Of a stretch of DNA of 64,000 bases, positions 32,418 to 41,265 are shown piece after piece. Within the stretch, counting starts at the first letter, position 1. Each line of letters begins with the position of its first letter. The notes beneath the pieces were generated by a model that ran no database searches, was not told where the DNA came from, and was given only the letters and a program-made list of their open reading frames with translations. Origin of the DNA: Clostridiales bacterium (GTDB lineage Bacteria > Bacillota > Clostridia > Oscillospirales > Oscillospiraceae). The translations under genes were made by a program, and so were the position numbers. The DNA is taken from positions 16,034 to 80,033 of the forward strand of contig SFFV01000006.1 in NCBI GenBank assembly GCA_004557735.1, read 5' to 3'.

Positions 32418-33089
32418 TTATTCCTCCGTCCAGTCCCGGACCTGCTTTTTGAGCCAGCTTGTCCACGCCCCGACGCCCTCCCCGGTCTTGGCGGAGATCG
32501 GGAAGATCTCCAGGCGGGGGTTGCGCCGCAGCGCGTACTCGCGCACCTTGTCCATATCAAAATCGAAGTATGGCAGCACGTCGATCTTGTTGATGATGAG
32601 CGCGTCGCACACGGTGAAGATGAGCGGATATTTGAGCGGCTTATCGTGTCCCTCCGGTACGGAGAGGATCATTGCGTTTTTCACCGCGCCGGTATCAAAC
32701 TCCGCCGGGCAGACAAGATTGCCGACATTCTCGAGCACCGCGAGATCGACGTCCGCCGTGCCCAGCTCGCGAAGTCCCTGCTCGGTCATCCCGGCGTCCA
32801 GATGGCACATGCCGCCGGTGTGGAGCTGTATGCTCTTCACACCCGTGCGGGCGATGGTCTCGGCGTCCACGGAGGAATCGATGTCCGCTTCCATAACGCC
32901 GATGCGAAGATCGTCCTTCAAGCGCTCGATCGTGCGCAGAAGCGTCGTCGTCTTGCCCGAGCCCGGCGAGGACATGAGATTGAGAAGGAACGTCTTTTCC
33001 TCCTTGAGCCTTGCGCGGACGCGGTCGGCCTCGCGGTCGTTGTCGGCAAAAACGCTCTCCTTGATTTCTATGATGCGTACACTATCCAT
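32418..33089 (-). CDS. hypB: Nickel incorporation GTPase HypB
   Basis: 223 residues. SIMIBI-class GTPase that helps insert nickel into [NiFe]-hydrogenase. G1 is SSPGSGKTT, followed by GVMEADIDSSVDAETI, the metal-binding TGGMCHLDAGMTEQGL, and INKIDVLPYFDF (NKxD). Length is normal, and the N-terminus lacks the extra CxxCGC nickel-binding tail of some HypB proteins. It starts two bases after the hypA stop codon, so the two are coupled. No hydrogenase structural gene or hypCDEF is in the window, so the client enzyme must lie elsewhere. Confidence 0.93.
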   Translation of the reverse strand: MDSVRIIEIKESVFADNDREADRVRARLKEEKTFLLNLMSSPGSGKTTTLLRTIERLKDDLRIGVMEADIDSSVDAETIARTGVKSIQLHTGGMCHLDAGMTEQGLRELGTADVDLAVLENVGNLVCPAEFDTGAVKNAMILSVPEGHDKPLKYPLIFTVCDALIINKIDVLPYFDFDMDKVREYALRRNPRLEIFPISAKTGEGVGAWTSWLKKQVRDWTEE

Positions 33090-33090
33090 T

Positions 33091-33435
33091 TCAGCAGGCC
33101 TCGATTTCTTTGAGATTGATCTCGTTTCCGCGCACGAGCACGGTCTCTCCGCTGCCGCACCGCGGGCATATGCGCCCCTGCGGGACGGTCGGATACGTGT
33201 GATCGCAGCTCTCGCACAGCGTCACGGCGGGGATGGTCTCGATCTTAAGCTCCGCGCCCTTCAGAATCTCCGTTTGCGCAGCGGCCCAGTCCCAGCAGGA
33301 CGTAAGCTCGTGCGGAATGACGCCGGATACCTCGCCAAGCTCGAGCGTGACGGAGGAAACGCTCGTAAGAGCGTTTTCCTCCGCGATGCGCCCGACGGTT
33401 TTTATCATGTGGAATACGATCCCCAGCTCGTGCAT
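33091..33435 (-). CDS. hypA: Hydrogenase nickel chaperone HypA
   Basis: 114 residues, normal length. MHELGIVFHMIKTVGRIAEE has the nickel-binding N-terminal Met-His-Glu (M1 H2 E3). The zinc site is CESCDHTYP plus CPRCGSGE (two CxxC). VTLELGEVSGVIPHEL is characteristic. It starts right after the oxidoreductase gene, so the three (927-residue protein, hypA, hypB) form one operon. HypA delivers nickel to the enzyme with HypB. Confidence 0.95.
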   Translation of the reverse strand: MHELGIVFHMIKTVGRIAEENALTSVSSVTLELGEVSGVIPHELTSCWDWAAAQTEILKGAELKIETIPAVTLCESCDHTYPTVPQGRICPRCGSGETVLVRGNEINLKEIEAC

Positions 33436-33436
33436 A

Positions 33437-36220
33437 TCAGCCCTTTTTCCCCTTGAGCTTGATCTTCACGGCGCGCTTGAGCATATACGGGAGGATCGCT
33501 TTCATTTTGTCCTCGCTGCGCACCATGGTGCTGCACTCGGGACGCTCACGGTGGAGATGGATGGCGTCAAAGCCGCAGCGCGTGGTGCATACGCCGCAGC
33601 CGATGCACTTGTTCGGGTCGACGACGCTCGCGCCGCAGCCGAGGCAGCGCGCGGTTTCGGCCTTGACCTGCTCCTCGGTGAAGCACTCGCGGCCGTCCTT
33701 CATTGTGCGGCGAAGCTCCTCGTTGTAGCCGGGACGCTGGCGCGGCGTGTTGTCAAAGCTGTTGATGTCGATGAGGGCATTCGTTTTATCAAGCTCGATG
33801 AACTGGCGGCGGTTGCGGCCGATGGTGAGGCTCGTGTTCGGCTGCACGAAGCGGTGCAGGGACACGGCGCCCTCCTTGCCGGCGGCAATGGCGTCGATGG
33901 CGAATTTCTGGCCGGTGTAGGCGTCGCCGCCGACGAAGATGTCCGGCTCGGCGGTCTGGTATGTCAGCGGGTCGGCCTTGACGGTGCCGTTCGGGTTGAA
34001 CTCCACCTTCGTACCGGCGAGCAGCTCGCCCCAGTCGGCGTGCTGGCCGATGCAGTAGAGCACCGTGGTGCAGGCGGCTTCCTCGGTTTCGCCGTCGTCA
34101 AACGTCGGGGCAAAGCGGCCCTCGGCGTTTTTCACGGACAGGCACCTGCGGAACTTTATGCCGGCGCATTTGCCGTTTTCGGTGACGATCTCGGTCTGAC
34201 CCCAGCCGGCGCGGACGGTGATGCCGTCGCGCTCGCATTCGGTGCGGTCCTCTTCGCCCATGGGCATTTCGTCGTAGCCCTCCAGGCAGTAGAGCGTGAC
34301 GCTCTCCGCGCCGCAGCGCACGGCGGTGCGCGCAACGTCGGAGGCGATGTTGCCGCCGCCGATGACGACGACTTTGCCGGCAAGCTTCGTATCGGGTTCG
34401 AGATTGACCTTCTTCGTGAAGTCTACGCCGGAGAGCACGCCCTCGGCGTCGTCGCCGGGAACGCGCAGACGTCCGCCGTCCTGCAGGCCGACGGCGATAT
34501 AGAAGCCCTTGTAGCCCTGCGCGCGCAGCTCCGGAATGGTGACGTCCTTACCGACGTCCACGCCGCAGCGGAACTCCACGCCCATTTCGCGCAGAATGTC
34601 GATCTCGGCCTCCACAACGTCCTTTTCCAGGCGGAAGTTCGGGATGGCGTTCATCAGCATGCCGCCGGGACGGGACGCCTTATCGAACACGGTGGGCTTA
34701 TAGCCCTTTTCGGCGAGGTAATACGCGCAGGACATACCCGCCGGGCCGGCGCCGATGACGGCGATCTTTTCTTCAAACCCGCCCACGACCTTGGGGATGA
34801 CCTTTTCGGGGATGAAGCGCGTGGCGGCTTCGAGATCCTGCTGGGCAATGAAGCGCTTGACCTCATCGATGGCGACGGCCTGATCGACCGTGCCGCGGGT
34901 ACAGGCGTCCTCGCAGCGGCGGTTGCAGATGCGGCCGCACACGGCCGGGAACGGGTTTTCACGCTTGATGAGCTGAAGCGCCTCGCGGTACTTGCCCTGC
35001 GCGGCGAGCTTGAGATAGCCCTGCACGGCGATGTGCGCCGGGCAGGCCGTTTTGCACGGGGACGTGCCGGTATCGTAGCAGTTGACGCGGTTGTTGTCCC
35101 GGTAGTTGATATCCCACTTATCGGGGCCCCAGGCGGTCTCGTCCGGCAGCTCGTGGCGCGGATACTCGACGGGGCCGTCCTTCGTGCAGAGCTTCTGACC
35201 GAGCTTCACCGCGCCGGCCGGGCAGGTCTCCACGCAGCGGCCGCACGCGACGCAGTTTTCACTCTCGACCTTCGCAACGTAGGCGCTGCGCGAGAGGTTC
35301 GGCGTGTTGAAGAGCTGGCTCGTGCGCAGAGCGTTGCAGACGTTCACGTTGCAGTTGCAGATGGCGATGATCTTCTCCTCGCCGTCAATGTTCGTGATCT
35401 CGTGGACAAAGCCGTTTTCCTCGGCCTTGTGCAGAATTTCCAGCACCTCGTCATAGGTGATGTAGCGGCCGCGATCGGTTTCGACAACGTAGCGCGCCAT
35501 ATCGCCCACGGCGATGCACCAGTCCTGCGGATCGTCGCCGCAGCCCTCGCCGAGCTTGGCGCGCGACATACGGCAGGAGCAGGGCGAGGCGGCGTAAACG
35601 CCGTCGTACTTCTTCAGCCAGTGGGAAATATGCTCGATGGAAACGGATTTGTTCTCCGTTTCGATCGCCTTTTCCACCGGGATGACGTGCATGCCGATGC
35701 CGGCGCCTCCGGGAGGCACCATCGGCGTGACCTTTTCGAGCGGCAGGAACGTCATGCGCTCAAAGAACGCCGCGACCTCCGGATGCTCGTCGATCTGCGA
35801 GGCGCGCATATTCAAAAATTCCGCGCTGCCCGGCACGAACTGCGGCAGCGTCCAGCGCTTTTCGTGGTTCGGGTTCTTCCCGTCCAGATTCTCCCAGTTG
35901 TACTCGACAAGGCCGATGTACGCCATCTCGGTGAGCAGCTTTTCCAGCTCTTCTTCGCTCTTGCCGGTGATGGCGGCGATCTGCGCGGTGGTTTTCGGCT
36001 TGCGGACCTTCATCTTCAGCGCCACATCCGCCATTTCGTCCGTAACGACGCCGGCCAGACCCCAGTATTCGGGGTCGTTGCCCGTGATCTTCGCGCCCAT
36101 GCGGTCGGTGATCATGGCGCCGAGCTTGAGGATCTTTTCTCTCGGCTCGTCCGTGCGGGGGATCTCAAAAGATAGCTTGCTCTCGTCGAGCGGCATATTG
36201 GATTTTGTCTGTTTATCCAT
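33437..36220 (-). CDS. Large multidomain Fe-S flavin oxidoreductase (GltD-like core)
   Basis: 927 residues. Residues about 70-110 form a winged helix (TTAQIAAITGKSEEELEKLL). Residues about 205-300 hold a cysteine-rich region (ASPCSCRMSRAKLGEGCGDD, AICNCNVNVC), followed by a ferredoxin cluster CVACGRCVETCP (about 323-334). Residues about 380-445 are the GltD/NuoF-like helical Fe-S domain (CKTACPAHIAVQGY, CGRICNRRCEDAC). Residues about 485-515 bind FAD (AVIGAGPAGMSCAYYLAEKG), about 616-645 bind NAD(P) (VVVIGGGNIASDVARTAV), and a C-terminal cluster begins at about 859 (CLGCGASVV, CIGCGVCTTRC). It resembles fused ferredoxin-glutamate synthase small-chain proteins that link NAD(P)H and ferredoxin pools. 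First gene of an operon with hypA and hypB, with a palindrome-bearing promoter. Confidence 0.85.
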   Translation of the reverse strand: MDKQTKSNMPLDESKLSFEIPRTDEPREKILKLGAMITDRMGAKITGNDPEYWGLAGVVTDEMADVALKMKVRKPKTTAQIAAITGKSEEELEKLLTEMAYIGLVEYNWENLDGKNPNHEKRWTLPQFVPGSAEFLNMRASQIDEHPEVAAFFERMTFLPLEKVTPMVPPGGAGIGMHVIPVEKAIETENKSVSIEHISHWLKKYDGVYAASPCSCRMSRAKLGEGCGDDPQDWCIAVGDMARYVVETDRGRYITYDEVLEILHKAEENGFVHEITNIDGEEKIIAICNCNVNVCNALRTSQLFNTPNLSRSAYVAKVESENCVACGRCVETCPAGAVKLGQKLCTKDGPVEYPRHELPDETAWGPDKWDINYRDNNRVNCYDTGTSPCKTACPAHIAVQGYLKLAAQGKYREALQLIKRENPFPAVCGRICNRRCEDACTRGTVDQAVAIDEVKRFIAQQDLEAATRFIPEKVIPKVVGGFEEKIAVIGAGPAGMSCAYYLAEKGYKPTVFDKASRPGGMLMNAIPNFRLEKDVVEAEIDILREMGVEFRCGVDVGKDVTIPELRAQGYKGFYIAVGLQDGGRLRVPGDDAEGVLSGVDFTKKVNLEPDTKLAGKVVVIGGGNIASDVARTAVRCGAESVTLYCLEGYDEMPMGEEDRTECERDGITVRAGWGQTEIVTENGKCAGIKFRRCLSVKNAEGRFAPTFDDGETEEAACTTVLYCIGQHADWGELLAGTKVEFNPNGTVKADPLTYQTAEPDIFVGGDAYTGQKFAIDAIAAGKEGAVSLHRFVQPNTSLTIGRNRRQFIELDKTNALIDINSFDNTPRQRPGYNEELRRTMKDGRECFTEEQVKAETARCLGCGASVVDPNKCIGCGVCTTRCGFDAIHLHRERPECSTMVRSEDKMKAILPYMLKRAVKIKLKGKKG

Positions 36221-36279
36221 GCTAACTCCTCCACATTTTATATCTCTTTTGTTGAATTTCCCACCATATTGATAAAAAA

Positions 36280-36308
36280 ATTATATTACACGCCGGCGTG
36301 TTCGTCAA
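36280..36308 (-). promoter_or_regulatory. Promoter with palindromic operator in its spacer
   Basis: Minus strand TTGACG (36308-36303), 17 bp, TATAAT (36285-36280). The spacer holds the perfect 14-bp palindrome ACACGCCGGCGTGT (36288-36301). A regulator bound there would block or remodel the promoter of the oxidoreductase-hypAB operon. Confidence 0.7.
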
Positions 36309-36339
36309 GTGTATTTTTCGGTCGGTTTCTGCACAAAAT

Positions 36340-36367
36340 GAGCCGTTTTCGTTAACGAAAACGGCTC
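36340..36367 (-). terminator. Terminator after murI
   Basis: GAGCCGTTTTCG, TTAA, CGAAAACGGCTC; ATTTTG follows on the minus strand. Confidence 0.75.
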
Positions 36368-36378
36368 ACTTCTTTGTT

Positions 36379-37164
36379 TTACAAGATAAAAGCGTTCTCC
36401 ACGCGGATAGCCGCGGGGTCGAGCGCGCCGTCCATCACGCGCACGATCTCGTCGAAGGCGGCGCTGCGCTCCGTGACGTAATACTCGGTCGCTCCGGCGC
36501 CGCGGCCTTCGGCGAAAAGCGGCCGCAGCGCGTCGGCGAGCGCCTCGCCGACGTCGATCATGCGCACGCCGGGCAGACGCTTTTCGAGCGCCGGACGGTA
36601 CACGGGGTAATGCGTGCAGCCCATGATGAGAGCGTCGATATTCTCGCCGTCAAACGCTTCCATGTACCGCGAGCAGACCGTCTCCGCGACGATATCGTCC
36701 GGCGCGATGCCGTTTTCCACGAGCGGCACGAAAAGCGGGCAGGCGCGGGAGATGACGCGCACGCCGGGGTCTATGGCGCGGATGCTCGTTTCGTATGCTC
36801 CGCTTTTCACCGTCGCCTGCGTGCCGATGACGCCGACCGCGCGCGTTTTCGTCACGCTCGCCGCGAGCTTTGCGGCGCTTTCGATCACGCCGCAGATCGG
36901 CAGATCGAATTTTTCGCGCAGCGCGCCGAGCGAGTTGGAGCTCACCGTGCCGCAGGCGATGACGATCATCTCCACGTCCTTGCGGAGCAGGAAGCGCACG
37001 TCGTCCTCGGCATAGTGCGTGATCGTTTCGACCGAACGCCCGCCGTAGGGGACGCGGGCGGTGTCGCCGAGATATACCATATCCAGCCGCGGGAACGCCC
37101 GCCGAAGCTGGCGCAGCACCGTAAGGCCGCCGATGCCGCTGTCAAAAACACCGATTCGATGCAT
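36379..37164 (-). CDS. murI: Glutamate racemase
   Basis: 261 residues from the ATG at 37164, preceded by GAGGTGAG; a GTG three codons upstream lies inside that site. Cofactor-free racemase that supplies D-glutamate for peptidoglycan. IGVFDSGIGGLTVLRQL is the typical start, the first catalytic cysteine is in VIACGTVSSNSLG and the second in LIMGCTHYPVYRP, with Asp and Glu residues as expected. It is cytosolic and stands alone in its orientation, downstream of MATE and pfkA. Confidence 0.95.
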   Translation of the reverse strand: MHRIGVFDSGIGGLTVLRQLRRAFPRLDMVYLGDTARVPYGGRSVETITHYAEDDVRFLLRKDVEMIVIACGTVSSNSLGALREKFDLPICGVIESAAKLAASVTKTRAVGVIGTQATVKSGAYETSIRAIDPGVRVISRACPLFVPLVENGIAPDDIVAETVCSRYMEAFDGENIDALIMGCTHYPVYRPALEKRLPGVRMIDVGEALADALRPLFAEGRGAGATEYYVTERSAAFDEIVRVMDGALDPAAIRVENAFIL

Positions 37165-37221
37165 TGTTCTCACCTCATTGAAACGATTTTACACCGAAAC
37201 GGTGAAGAATACAACCGGAAA

Positions 37222-38631
37222 TCAGCCCGCCGTGCTTTCGGCTGCGATTTTCTCGCCGGTGACGATGTTGCGCACCCAGATGCCGCGGCGGAGAAGCACG
37301 ATGCCGATGGCCATTTTGATAAGGTCGGCGAGATTCACAAAGAGGTACGCCTCCACGAGCGGCAGACCCGTTTTGTGGATAAGCACCCATGCGGCCGACA
37401 CCGACACGGCCCAGGTGAACACGCTGTCCGAGAGCATGGTGATGTACGTCCGGCCTCCGGCGCGGATGGTCCAGTACGAGGCGTTCACAATGGCGTGGAC
37501 CGGCAGCATACACGCGCAGATGCGCATGAGCGACGCGGCGAGCGTCATGATCTCATGGGAGGTATTGTAGAGCCGCGGGGCATACGGCGCGACGAGGAAC
37601 AGCACGGCTCCGACCGCCGCGCTCGCCGCGCAGCTGAGCGCGGCCAGCTTCGGACAGTAATCCCGCGCGCGGTCATACTCCTCCGCGCCGAGCAGGTTGC
37701 CGATGACGATGCCGACGGTGTTGCCCATCGTGAAGATGACGGTGTTGAAAAGGTTGAGCACCGTGGAGTTGATGTTCAGCGCGGCAACGGCGTCCAGTCC
37801 GCGGTAGGAGTAGCACTGCGTGAGCATCGTCATGCCGAGCGACCAGAACATCTCGTTCACGAGCAGCGGCATGCCCTTGCGGATGATCTGTCCGGTGAGC
37901 TGCCGCGGGATCGAAAAACCGCGGTACAGAGCGCGGATAAACTCCGGCGGGGTCCTTTTCCCGTGGGTGCCGCGCAAAACCAGCCCAAGCTCCACATAGC
38001 GCGAGAGCACCGTCGCAGCGGCCGCGCCGCGGACGCCGAGCGCGGGAAAGCCGAGCTTGCCGTAGATAAGAAGATAGTTGAAGGCGAGATTGACGAAAAT
38101 CGCCGCAATGCTCGCCTTCATCGGCAGGCGGTTGTCGCCGGTGACGCGCAGTATGCTTACATACGCCGTCGTAAGGCAAAACGCCGGCAGACCGAAGAGC
38201 ATGATGCGGAGATAGTCCTTTCCCTCGGCGAGCGTGAGCGCAAGATCGCCGCCGGTGCCCGCCTCGTGCAGGAATGCGCTGATGAGCGTATCCGGGATGA
38301 GTGCGAGCAGCGCCGCGGCAAGCACCGTAAACCCGGCGCAGAGCAGAATGTTGAAGCGCAGCGTATGCCGGACGCCGTCATAGTCGCCGCGGCCGTAAAA
38401 CTGCGCGCCGAAAATGCCCGCGCCGCCGCTGCCGCCGAAAAGACAGAGGTTATATACAAAGAGAAGCTGGTTGACGATGGACACGCCCGACATCGATTCC
38501 GTGCCGATGCGCCCGACCATAAGGTTATCGAGCAGATTCACAAACGTCGATACGGCGTTCTGAAGCAGCAGCGGCAGCGCGAGCGCCGCGACCAGCCTGT
38601 AAAAGTCCTTGTTTCCGATAAATTTCTTCAT
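37222..38631 (-). CDS. MATE-family multidrug/cation efflux transporter
   Basis: 469 residues from the ATG at 38631 behind GGAGA; the longer open frame has no ribosome site. It has about 12 hydrophobic segments in two halves. LALPLLLQNAVSTFVNLLDN and LMVGRIGTESMSGVSIVNQL are the family's first helices, and the second half has PLLVNEMFWSLGMTMLTQCY. These pumps exchange drugs or organic cations for sodium or protons. Substrate cannot be read. It follows pfkA but a terminator separates them. Confidence 0.92.
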   Translation of the reverse strand: MKKFIGNKDFYRLVAALALPLLLQNAVSTFVNLLDNLMVGRIGTESMSGVSIVNQLLFVYNLCLFGGSGGAGIFGAQFYGRGDYDGVRHTLRFNILLCAGFTVLAAALLALIPDTLISAFLHEAGTGGDLALTLAEGKDYLRIMLFGLPAFCLTTAYVSILRVTGDNRLPMKASIAAIFVNLAFNYLLIYGKLGFPALGVRGAAAATVLSRYVELGLVLRGTHGKRTPPEFIRALYRGFSIPRQLTGQIIRKGMPLLVNEMFWSLGMTMLTQCYSYRGLDAVAALNINSTVLNLFNTVIFTMGNTVGIVIGNLLGAEEYDRARDYCPKLAALSCAASAAVGAVLFLVAPYAPRLYNTSHEIMTLAASLMRICACMLPVHAIVNASYWTIRAGGRTYITMLSDSVFTWAVSVSAAWVLIHKTGLPLVEAYLFVNLADLIKMAIGIVLLRRGIWVRNIVTGEKIAAESTAG

Positions 38632-38649
38632 AGATTCTCCGGTAAAAAG

Positions 38650-38679
38650 TGCGGTGTCTCCCATACAGAGACACCGCAT
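38650..38679 (-). terminator. Terminator after pfkA
   Basis: TGCGGTGTCTC pairs with GAGACACCGCA; on the minus strand ACTTTTTA follows. Confidence 0.75.
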
Positions 38680-38716
38680 GTTTTGTTTGTATGCTGTCCG
38701 GAGGATGTTCCCCGGT

Positions 38717-39718
38717 TCAGGCGTTTGTTTTGTGATGGTACTGGTAGGAGGTATCGATGCGGTTGCAGGCAACAAACATCTCCTCATCAAGCTCGCGTTT
38801 CATCTGGAGCGCTTCCTCGATGTCCATGTCCTCAAAGCGGCCGTTCCGCTCAACGATGACGCGGCTCGACGCATCCGACTTGAGCACGTCGATCGCGCGC
38901 ACGCCCATCATGGCGGCGGACACGCGGTCACGTCCGCTCGGCGCGCCGCCGCGCTGGATATAGCCGAGGACCGTCACGCGGGTCTCGAGCCCGGTCTCTT
39001 CCTCGATCGTCTTCGCGTACTCGTGGACATGGCCAACACCCTCGGCGACGACGACGATGTGGTGGCGGCGGCCGTGGATGCAGCCGCGGCGGATCACATC
39101 GATCACGTCATGCTCAAGATCGACTTCCTTTTCGGGAAGCAGCACGGCAGAGGCGCCGGCGGCCATGGCGGTGTAGAGCGCGAGATGGCCGGCGTTGCGG
39201 CCCATAACCTCCACGACGGAGACACGCTCGTGGCTCTGCCCGGTATCGCGCAGCTTGTCGATGGCTTCGATCGCGGTGTTGCATGCGGTGTCAAAGCCGA
39301 TGGTATACTCGGTGCAGCCCATATCGTTATCGATCGTCGCGGGGATGCCCACGACGCGAACGCCGCGGCGGGCAAGCTCCAGTGCGCCGCGGTACGTGCC
39401 GTCGCCGCCGATGGTAATGAGACCGTCGATGCCGAGATATTTGCAGACCTTCGCCGCCTTGTCAACACCGGCGTCCGTGCGGAATTCCTCGCTGCGGGCG
39501 GTATAGAGAATGGTGCCGCCGCGGCGGGCAATGCCGTCCACGTCGTTGCCGGTCAGCTCAAAAACGTCGCCGTTGATAAGTCCGGCATAGCCGCGGCGGA
39601 TGCCGATGCAGGTGATCCCCTCGGCGCCGGCCGTGCGCACGATGGCGCGGATCGCGGGGTTCATGCCGGGGGCGTCGCCGCCGCTCGTCAGGATGCCGAT
39701 TCTGTGTGCTCCTGCCAT
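38717..39718 (-). CDS. pfkA: ATP-dependent 6-phosphofructokinase
   Basis: 333 residues. Glycolytic enzyme making fructose 1,6-bisphosphate. IGILTSGGDAPGMNPAIRAI is the ATP-binding start, GLITIGGDGTYRGA has the glycine after GGDG that marks ATP rather than PPi use, PATIDNDMGCTEYTIGFDTA holds the catalytic Asp, and EVMGRNAGHLALYTAMAAGA and GYIQRGGAPSGRDR bind the substrate. The family's usual PGTIDND is PATIDND here. A good promoter (39760-39788) precedes it, and it is expressed singly. Confidence 0.95.
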   Translation of the reverse strand: MAGAHRIGILTSGGDAPGMNPAIRAIVRTAGAEGITCIGIRRGYAGLINGDVFELTGNDVDGIARRGGTILYTARSEEFRTDAGVDKAAKVCKYLGIDGLITIGGDGTYRGALELARRGVRVVGIPATIDNDMGCTEYTIGFDTACNTAIEAIDKLRDTGQSHERVSVVEVMGRNAGHLALYTAMAAGASAVLLPEKEVDLEHDVIDVIRRGCIHGRRHHIVVVAEGVGHVHEYAKTIEEETGLETRVTVLGYIQRGGAPSGRDRVSAAMMGVRAIDVLKSDASSRVIVERNGRFEDMDIEEALQMKRELDEEMFVACNRIDTSYQYHHKTNA

Positions 39719-39759
39719 AGTATAACTTCACCCTTTCCGAATGATTTCTCATCGGTTGT

Positions 39760-39788
39760 AATATAGCCCGATTGATTTAATTATGCAA
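39760..39788 (-). promoter_or_regulatory. Sigma-A-type promoter of pfkA
   Basis: Minus strand TTGCAT (39788-39783), 17 bp, TATATT (39765-39760), 42 nt before the ATG. Confidence 0.7.
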
Positions 39789-39825
39789 TAGATTCGGGGT
39801 AAAAAATCGTTTCCAAATTGCGATT

Positions 39826-41265
39826 TCAGCGATTATTGCCAATGAGCGCCCTGTAAAAGTCCACCGCGCCCGGCAAACACGCCGTTTCGATATTCTCGTT
39901 GACGCCATGCATGCCGCGCATTTGTTCGGGACCGTAAATCACCGGGGCAAAGCGGATGCAGTTGTCACAGATCGCCTGATAGTTCTTTGCGTCCGTCGCG
40001 CCGGTCATAACATACGGGCTCCAGGCAAGACCGGGGAACACTTCGGCGATCGTATCGGTCACGCGGCGCCACGCCTCGCCGCGGATATCCGCCGGAGCGG
40101 AATAGTCGCTCACGGAGAGAACTTCGGTTTCGAGACCGAACTTTTCGGCGCGCTTTTTGATGAGCGCCAGGCTCTCGTCCATGCCCTGGTGCGGGATGAA
40201 CCGGAGATTGGCCCACACGCTCGCCTCCTGCGGCAGCACGTTGCAGGCGTCCGAGCCGGAGAGCATCGTAAAGGCCGCCGTCGTGCGCAGCATCGCGCCA
40301 GCCTGCGGCGAGAGCGCAGGCATGACGTGCTTCATAAGCGGCGCGAAAAGCCAGAGATTGCCGAACAGCAGCCGCAGTCCAAAGGGCGCGTACGCCGCGA
40401 GGCGGGCAAACATCGCGCTCACCTCCGGCTCAAACTTTTTCCGGAAGGGCGGGTGCTTTTCCATGCTGTCCACGAACGCCGCGAGCCGCGCCACGGGCGA
40501 GTTTTTCGGCGGCGCGCTCGCGTGGCCGCCGCCGGACCGCGCCGTGAAGCGCACGTCCGCCTTTCCCTTTTCAAACACGCCGAGCATCGCAAAATTGCCG
40601 TGAATGCCGCCGATGGGCTCGGAAATGATGCCGCCGCCCTCGTCGCAGACGAGGAACGGCCTCACGCCGCGCCGCCGCAGCTCGTCCACGAGCTTGCCGC
40701 AGCCGGGCCCGGCAAATTCCTCCGTGCAGGACGAGGACAGATATACATCCTGTTCGGGGACATATCCCTCGCGCAGCAGTTCCTCACACGCCTGGAAAAA
40801 CCCCATGACGCTGCACTTTGTGTCCGAAGCGCCGCGGCCCCAGACCTTTCCGCCGGCAATGTCACCGGAAAACGGCGCGTGCTCCCACGTTCCCTCCGCG
40901 GGGACAACGTCCTGATGCGACATGAGAACGAGCGGTCTCTCGTGGTTTTTGCCCTCCCAGAAGAACAGGAGGTTTCCGTCGATCTCCGTTTTTTCCAGCT
41001 TTTCATGCACCGTCGGATACAGCTCCGCGAGCAGCGCATGGAAGCCGCGGAACTTTTCCGGCTCCGGATCGTCCGGGTGCGACACGGTCTCGTACGCCAC
41101 CATGCGCGAGAGCTTTTCCGCATACTCCCGCTCGCGCGCCGGATCCGGGTGCGGCACATAGTCCGAGGTCTTTTTCTTCATACAGAGCGTGCGCACCACC
41201 GCGCAGAGCACAAGCAGCGCGAGCACGCCGAGCGCGGCGAGCAGGACATACCCCACGATCCTCAT
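39826..41265 (-). CDS. Membrane-anchored M20-family peptidase
   Basis: 479 residues. One N-terminal membrane segment (YVLLAALGVLALLVLCAVVR) then an M20 metallopeptidase: VLMSHQDVVPAE (His, Asp), WGRGASDTKCSVMGF (Asp bridging two zinc ions), SCTEEFAGPG (Glu, Glu), and a lid domain with KADVRFTARSGGGHASAPPK. Length and membrane anchor resemble PM20D1-type carboxypeptidases, which cut amide bonds of N-acyl or dipeptide substrates. It overlaps the preceding membrane protein by ATGA, so the three genes 42719-39826 are one operon, pairing a peptidase with two membrane proteins that may move its substrate. Confidence 0.88.
   Translation of the reverse strand: MRIVGYVLLAALGVLALLVLCAVVRTLCMKKKTSDYVPHPDPAREREYAEKLSRMVAYETVSHPDDPEPEKFRGFHALLAELYPTVHEKLEKTEIDGNLLFFWEGKNHERPLVLMSHQDVVPAEGTWEHAPFSGDIAGGKVWGRGASDTKCSVMGFFQACEELLREGYVPEQDVYLSSSCTEEFAGPGCGKLVDELRRRGVRPFLVCDEGGGIISEPIGGIHGNFAMLGVFEKGKADVRFTARSGGGHASAPPKNSPVARLAAFVDSMEKHPPFRKKFEPEVSAMFARLAAYAPFGLRLLFGNLWLFAPLMKHVMPALSPQAGAMLRTTAAFTMLSGSDACNVLPQEASVWANLRFIPHQGMDESLALIKKRAEKFGLETEVLSVSDYSAPADIRGEAWRRVTDTIAEVFPGLAWSPYVMTGATDAKNYQAICDNCIRFAPVIYGPEQMRGMHGVNENIETACLPGAVDFYRALIGNNR

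Noticed and set aside
33233..36175. A 980-codon open frame on the plus strand across hypA and the flavoprotein gene
   Set aside because: It is antisense to genes with clear motifs, has no ribosome site and no family content; GC-rich third positions create such frames.
36298..38859. An 853-codon plus-strand frame across murI and the MATE gene
   Set aside because: Shadow of two well-supported minus-strand genes; sequence rich in R, H and D without domain motifs.
38609..39766. A 385-codon plus-strand frame opposite pfkA
   Set aside because: Antisense shadow of pfkA, whose motifs, promoter and ribosome site are all clear.
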